Shown: positions 21,764-24,341 of the stretch, in pieces
Layout: each line of letters begins with the position of its first letter
Numbering within the stretch: position 1 is the first letter of the stretch
DNA from: JAKPRU01 sp029568995
Lineage (GTDB): Bacteria; Hinthialibacterota; Hinthialibacteria; Hinthialibacterales; JAKPRU01
DNA: 24,341 nt
Reading direction: 5' to 3'
Assembly (NCBI GenBank): GCA_035430965.1
Contig: DAOMHQ010000064.1
Span: forward strand, 1-24,341
The notes under the pieces: generated by a model
The model's input: the letters and a program-made list of their open reading frames with translations, nothing else
Databases searched by the model: none
Told to the model about the DNA's origin: nothing
Program-made: the position numbers and the translations under genes

Positions 21764-23140
21764 ATGGCTCTCAAGGATTACCAGACCATACTGGATGACC
21801 ATTTTCCGAAATACATGAAACTCGCGTTCAGCGAGGAAGAACCGACATTGGAAGGAGATGGAGCCGGGCAGCTGATTTACGAGAAGATGACCTGGAAGAT
21901 TTTCGATTCCGATGCGGGGGATGCGGTGGACCGTGGCCTGCGCTACGGCGAGAATCCGGGTCAGGAAGCCGCGCTGTATCGCCCGGTCAACGGTCATATC
22001 CTGATGGGTGACCTGGAAATGATCCACAGCGGAAACCTAATCGGGTCCATGGACAGCGAATCCCTGATCCAATCCGGAAAACACCCCGGTAAAACCAACC
22101 TGACCGATATCGACAACGGGCTATCCATCATCAAGTACTTTCATGCGACTCCGGCGGTGGTCATCCTCAAACACAATAATCCCTGCGGCGCGGCGCTGGC
22201 CGACGATCTTGTTACGGCGTTTACGCGCGCATGGGAGGCTGACCCCATCGCCCCTTTCGGAGGAACTCTCGTGGTCAATCGGGCGATGGACCGAGACACG
22301 GCTCAGGCTGTCGCCGCCCAGTATTTCGAGGTGGTTTGTGCGCCCGAGTATGAGCCGGGTGTTGTGGATATTCTCTCAAGCCGCAAGAACCTGCGAATCG
22401 TCCGAATCAAAAACATCGACAAGGTTCATGAATTGATCGGACATCGTTTCCTGGAATTCAAGTCACTCTGTGACGGGTGTGTCATACCGCAGTGGTCTTA
22501 TATCCCCACAATCGGCAAAGAGAAAACGCTGATCCGCTCGTGGGAGGACATCCGCACTCATGGCCTTGTTCCCAGGGATGTGCCGGAACGGATTATGAAA
22601 GACGGCAAGCTCGTTCGTACGGATCGCACCGCGTCCATCGAGCGTCCCCCGACGGAGGCCGAGTTGCGGGACATGTGGTTCGGTTGGATTGTCGAGACCG
22701 GAGTGACCAGCAATTCGGTTCTGATCGTCAAGGATCTGGCGACTGTGTCCATCGGAGCGGGTGGACAGGACCGGGTGTCCATGGCGAAGCTGGCAGTTGC
22801 GAAGGCTTATGAATCCCAGTGCGCGCTTCTGGCGTATAAACAATTCGGGATGCTCTACGATGCGCTGGCTTTGGAGGTCAGACAGGGAGATCGCCCGGAG
22901 TGTGTCCTTCAGGAAATCGACGAGCAAGTCCGCGCCGATCATGCCGGATTGGTCGGATCGACCGGAGTTTCCGATGCCTTCTTTCCGTATCGCGACGGTG
23001 CGGATGCCCTCCTGGAGGTGGGAGTCCAATCCATCATTCAACCCGGCGATTCGCTTCAAGGCGATTTCCAGGTTGTGGAAGCCTGCAACGAGCACGGCGC
23101 GACCATGGTCTTTACAGGCCAGCGCTGTTTCCGGCATTAG
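21764..23140 (+). CDS. Stand-alone AICAR transformylase (PurH C-terminal domain type)
   Basis: This 458-residue protein matches the formyltransferase half of PurH. RYGENPGQEAALYR is at 60-73, and the catalytic Lys136-His137 lie in ILKHNNPCGAA (134-144). AWEADPIAPFGGTLVVNR follows at 156-173, with SSRKNLRIVRI, a TSNSVLIVKD...IGAGGQDRVSMAKLA segment, DAFFPYRDGADALLEVGVQSIIQPGD and the ending GATMVFTGQRCFRH. The enzyme transfers a formyl group from 10-formyl-tetrahydrofolate to AICAR, the ninth step of IMP synthesis. The N-terminal IMP cyclohydrolase (MGS-like) domain of bifunctional PurH, about 200 residues, is absent. The strong ribosome site shows that it is not simply missed upstream. The last step must be supplied by another gene. 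The 3' end is 19 bases from the convergent flgL stop. Confidence 0.9.
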   Translation: MALKDYQTILDDHFPKYMKLAFSEEEPTLEGDGAGQLIYEKMTWKIFDSDAGDAVDRGLRYGENPGQEAALYRPVNGHILMGDLEMIHSGNLIGSMDSESLIQSGKHPGKTNLTDIDNGLSIIKYFHATPAVVILKHNNPCGAALADDLVTAFTRAWEADPIAPFGGTLVVNRAMDRDTAQAVAAQYFEVVCAPEYEPGVVDILSSRKNLRIVRIKNIDKVHELIGHRFLEFKSLCDGCVIPQWSYIPTIGKEKTLIRSWEDIRTHGLVPRDVPERIMKDGKLVRTDRTASIERPPTEAELRDMWFGWIVETGVTSNSVLIVKDLATVSIGAGGQDRVSMAKLAVAKAYESQCALLAYKQFGMLYDALALEVRQGDRPECVLQEIDEQVRADHAGLVGSTGVSDAFFPYRDGADALLEVGVQSIIQPGDSLQGDFQVVEACNEHGATMVFTGQRCFRH

Positions 23141-23159
23141 GAAACGCGAAAACGCTCTC

Positions 23160-24341
23160 TCAGAGAAAGTCCAACAGGGTCATTTGAAGTACTTTGCCGC
23201 TCACCGATAACGCGGCCTCCAGGGTACTCTGGCGGGTGGTCAATTCCGTAATCAGATCCGCCAGGTCCGCATCCTCAATCAGGGACAGCTGTTCCCGCAG
23301 AAAAACCTCACCATCCGTAATCCGTGACTTAGTGGAATCCAGGCGATTGATGCGCGCTCCCACAATCGTTCGGTCGTTCAACAGAACGTCCAGGTCAATA
23401 TCCATGTCGCTGATGGCCCGCTCGATCCCTTCGGTATCGTCCTGCAGCAATGCGTTGTACAGATTGGACAGGGTTCGAAAGACGTTCTTTTCTTCCACTT
23501 CATCCACCCAGCCCTGATCGCACAGTCCGATGACCGAGGCGGTGTCCTGGGTGCTGGTTGTAGTGTCCAATCCCAACGTATCGACTTCCGTATCCGTGAT
23601 AAAAGTTGATTGATCCAGTCCGACCGCGGCAACAAATCCCGAAGTATCATCGGCCCGGTCGATATGAAATACATGTCCGTCATAATTGGAGGATAGTATA
23701 ATCTGGTTACCGATAATCGATGCGGTGAATAATCCGTCACCGGGTCCTTCCTCTCCGTCCAAGGCGTTGATCTTCGCCACAACCTGCGCGACGGTGTCTG
23801 TGGCGGCCACGGAAACCGCATAGGTGTCCAGGACTTGCCCGGCAGCATCCACGACACTGAACTCGAAGTCTCCATTGACCACGCCCAGCGTACTGACCGC
23901 GCTCGCGGGTGTGGTGGGGATGGCGGCCAGGTTCACAGTGACGTTGCGTGGCGAGGGCGACGAAATCAGGCCGAGGTCCCGCGCCATAGTGGAGAGATCC
24001 ACGTCCAGGATGGTCAGGTCGCCGGGATTGGCCAGGACCGATTCGATATTGATCCCTGTGCCGAAGTCGTTGATGGTTGCCTTGACGCCTGCACCCGAGT
24101 TGTTGAATGCACGCAGCACGTCTCCCACCGTCGAAACCTGGCCCAAGTCCACGGTTACGCGACGGTCCCCGTTGATCACCGTAACAAATCCCTGGTTCTG
24201 CGTATCCATGGGAACCGGTTCGGTGTTGGGGGGGATCGGGCTGAGGAACTGCGGCAGGCGAATCCCAAGGCTGTCTGTGCCGTCGGTCAGTGCGCCAGGA
24301 AGGTCTGACAGGCGTGTTGAGTCGGTAATCGGATCGGTGCG
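23160..24341 (-). CDS. flgL: Flagellar hook-filament junction protein FlgL (flagellin family), C-terminal part
   Basis: The frame is open through the right edge (codons continue upstream of the Met at 24209), so the N-terminal D0/D1 part is missing. About 393 residues are visible. The last 110 form the flagellin-type helix pair. It contains NVFRTLSNLYNALLQDDTEGIERA, an ARINRLDSTKSRI segment and the FlgL-typical ending DADLADLITELTTRQSTLEAAL...LQMTLLDFL. Before it lies a large beta-rich variable region. This has two stretches like the flagellin hook IN motif (RVTVDLGQVSTVGDVLRAFN from 24158, and a second with VAQVVAKINAL near 23790). FlgL joins the hook to the filament and is exported by the flagellar type III system. 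A plain flagellin is the alternative, but the LLDFL end favours FlgL. It is convergent with the AICAR transformylase gene. Confidence 0.85.
   Translation of the reverse strand, partial: RTDPITDSTRLSDLPGALTDGTDSLGIRLPQFLSPIPPNTEPVPMDTQNQGFVTVINGDRRVTVDLGQVSTVGDVLRAFNNSGAGVKATINDFGTGINIESVLANPGDLTILDVDLSTMARDLGLISSPSPRNVTVNLAAIPTTPASAVSTLGVVNGDFEFSVVDAAGQVLDTYAVSVAATDTVAQVVAKINALDGEEGPGDGLFTASIIGNQIILSSNYDGHVFHIDRADDTSGFVAAVGLDQSTFITDTEVDTLGLDTTTSTQDTASVIGLCDQGWVDEVEEKNVFRTLSNLYNALLQDDTEGIERAISDMDIDLDVLLNDRTIVGARINRLDSTKSRITDGEVFLREQLSLIEDADLADLITELTTRQSTLEAALSVSGKVLQMTLLDFL

Overview
The window reads as one scaffold piece from an uncultured, Gram-negative-like bacterium; its 100-base run of N suggests a metagenome-assembled or draft genome. 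Visual impression only: GC is a little above 50%. The protein set (two-membrane-style RseP, flagellar FlgL, NfeD/FloA, a GT-C glycosyltransferase, several large secreted proteins, a cohesin-like secreted protein) and the many interspersed palindromic repeats would fit a little-studied lineage around the PVC/FCB groups or phyla such as Sumerlaeota or Hydrogenedentota. This placement is inference; the sequence alone does not fix it.

Layout, left to right. 1-442 (-): 5' part of a secreted protein with a cohesin-like fold, cut by the window edge. 580-1056 (+): nusB. 1170-3393 (-): an apparent two-gene unit, an ornithine cyclodeaminase/mu-crystallin homologue followed by a URO-D/MtaA-type methyltransferase. 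3471-6471 (-): three-gene membrane operon, long NfeD protease, short NfeD and flotillin-like FloA, with a promoter upstream and a hairpin terminator downstream. 6648-7994 (-): guaB interrupted by an assembly gap. 8128-9957 (-): secreted protein built from degenerate repeats, with its own promoter and terminator. 10111-11958 (-): RACo-like ferredoxin/ASKHA activator of corrinoid proteins. 12324-15359 (+): a GT-C membrane glycosyltransferase and a HisC-type aminotransferase. 15421-18315 (-): very large secreted protein of unknown function, possibly carbohydrate-active. 18617-20398 (-): RseP-like intramembrane protease with three recognisable PDZ regions. 20728-21591 (+): membrane-anchored metallophosphoesterase. 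21764-23140 (+): stand-alone AICAR transformylase. 23160-24341 (-): C-terminal part of FlgL, cut by the window edge.

Functional links. guaB and the AICAR transformylase are both purine-synthesis genes but are 14 kb apart and not in one operon. The URO-D/MtaA-type protein carries the His-X-Cys...Cys zinc signature of corrinoid:thiol methyltransferases. Together with the RACo-like activator 8 kb away it points to a corrinoid-dependent methyl-transfer capacity in this genome, although no corrinoid-binding protein is visible here. NfeD/NfeD/FloA and RseP are membrane-quality or envelope-stress functions.

The most unusual non-coding feature is the density of short palindromic repeats: at least five sequence families in six intergenic stretches. 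One copy overlaps the stop codon of the methyltransferase gene, and others are fused in frame to the 5' end of the large secreted protein. No tRNA, rRNA, CRISPR array, insertion sequence or prophage gene was seen, and I found no clearly new multi-gene defence or biosynthetic system.
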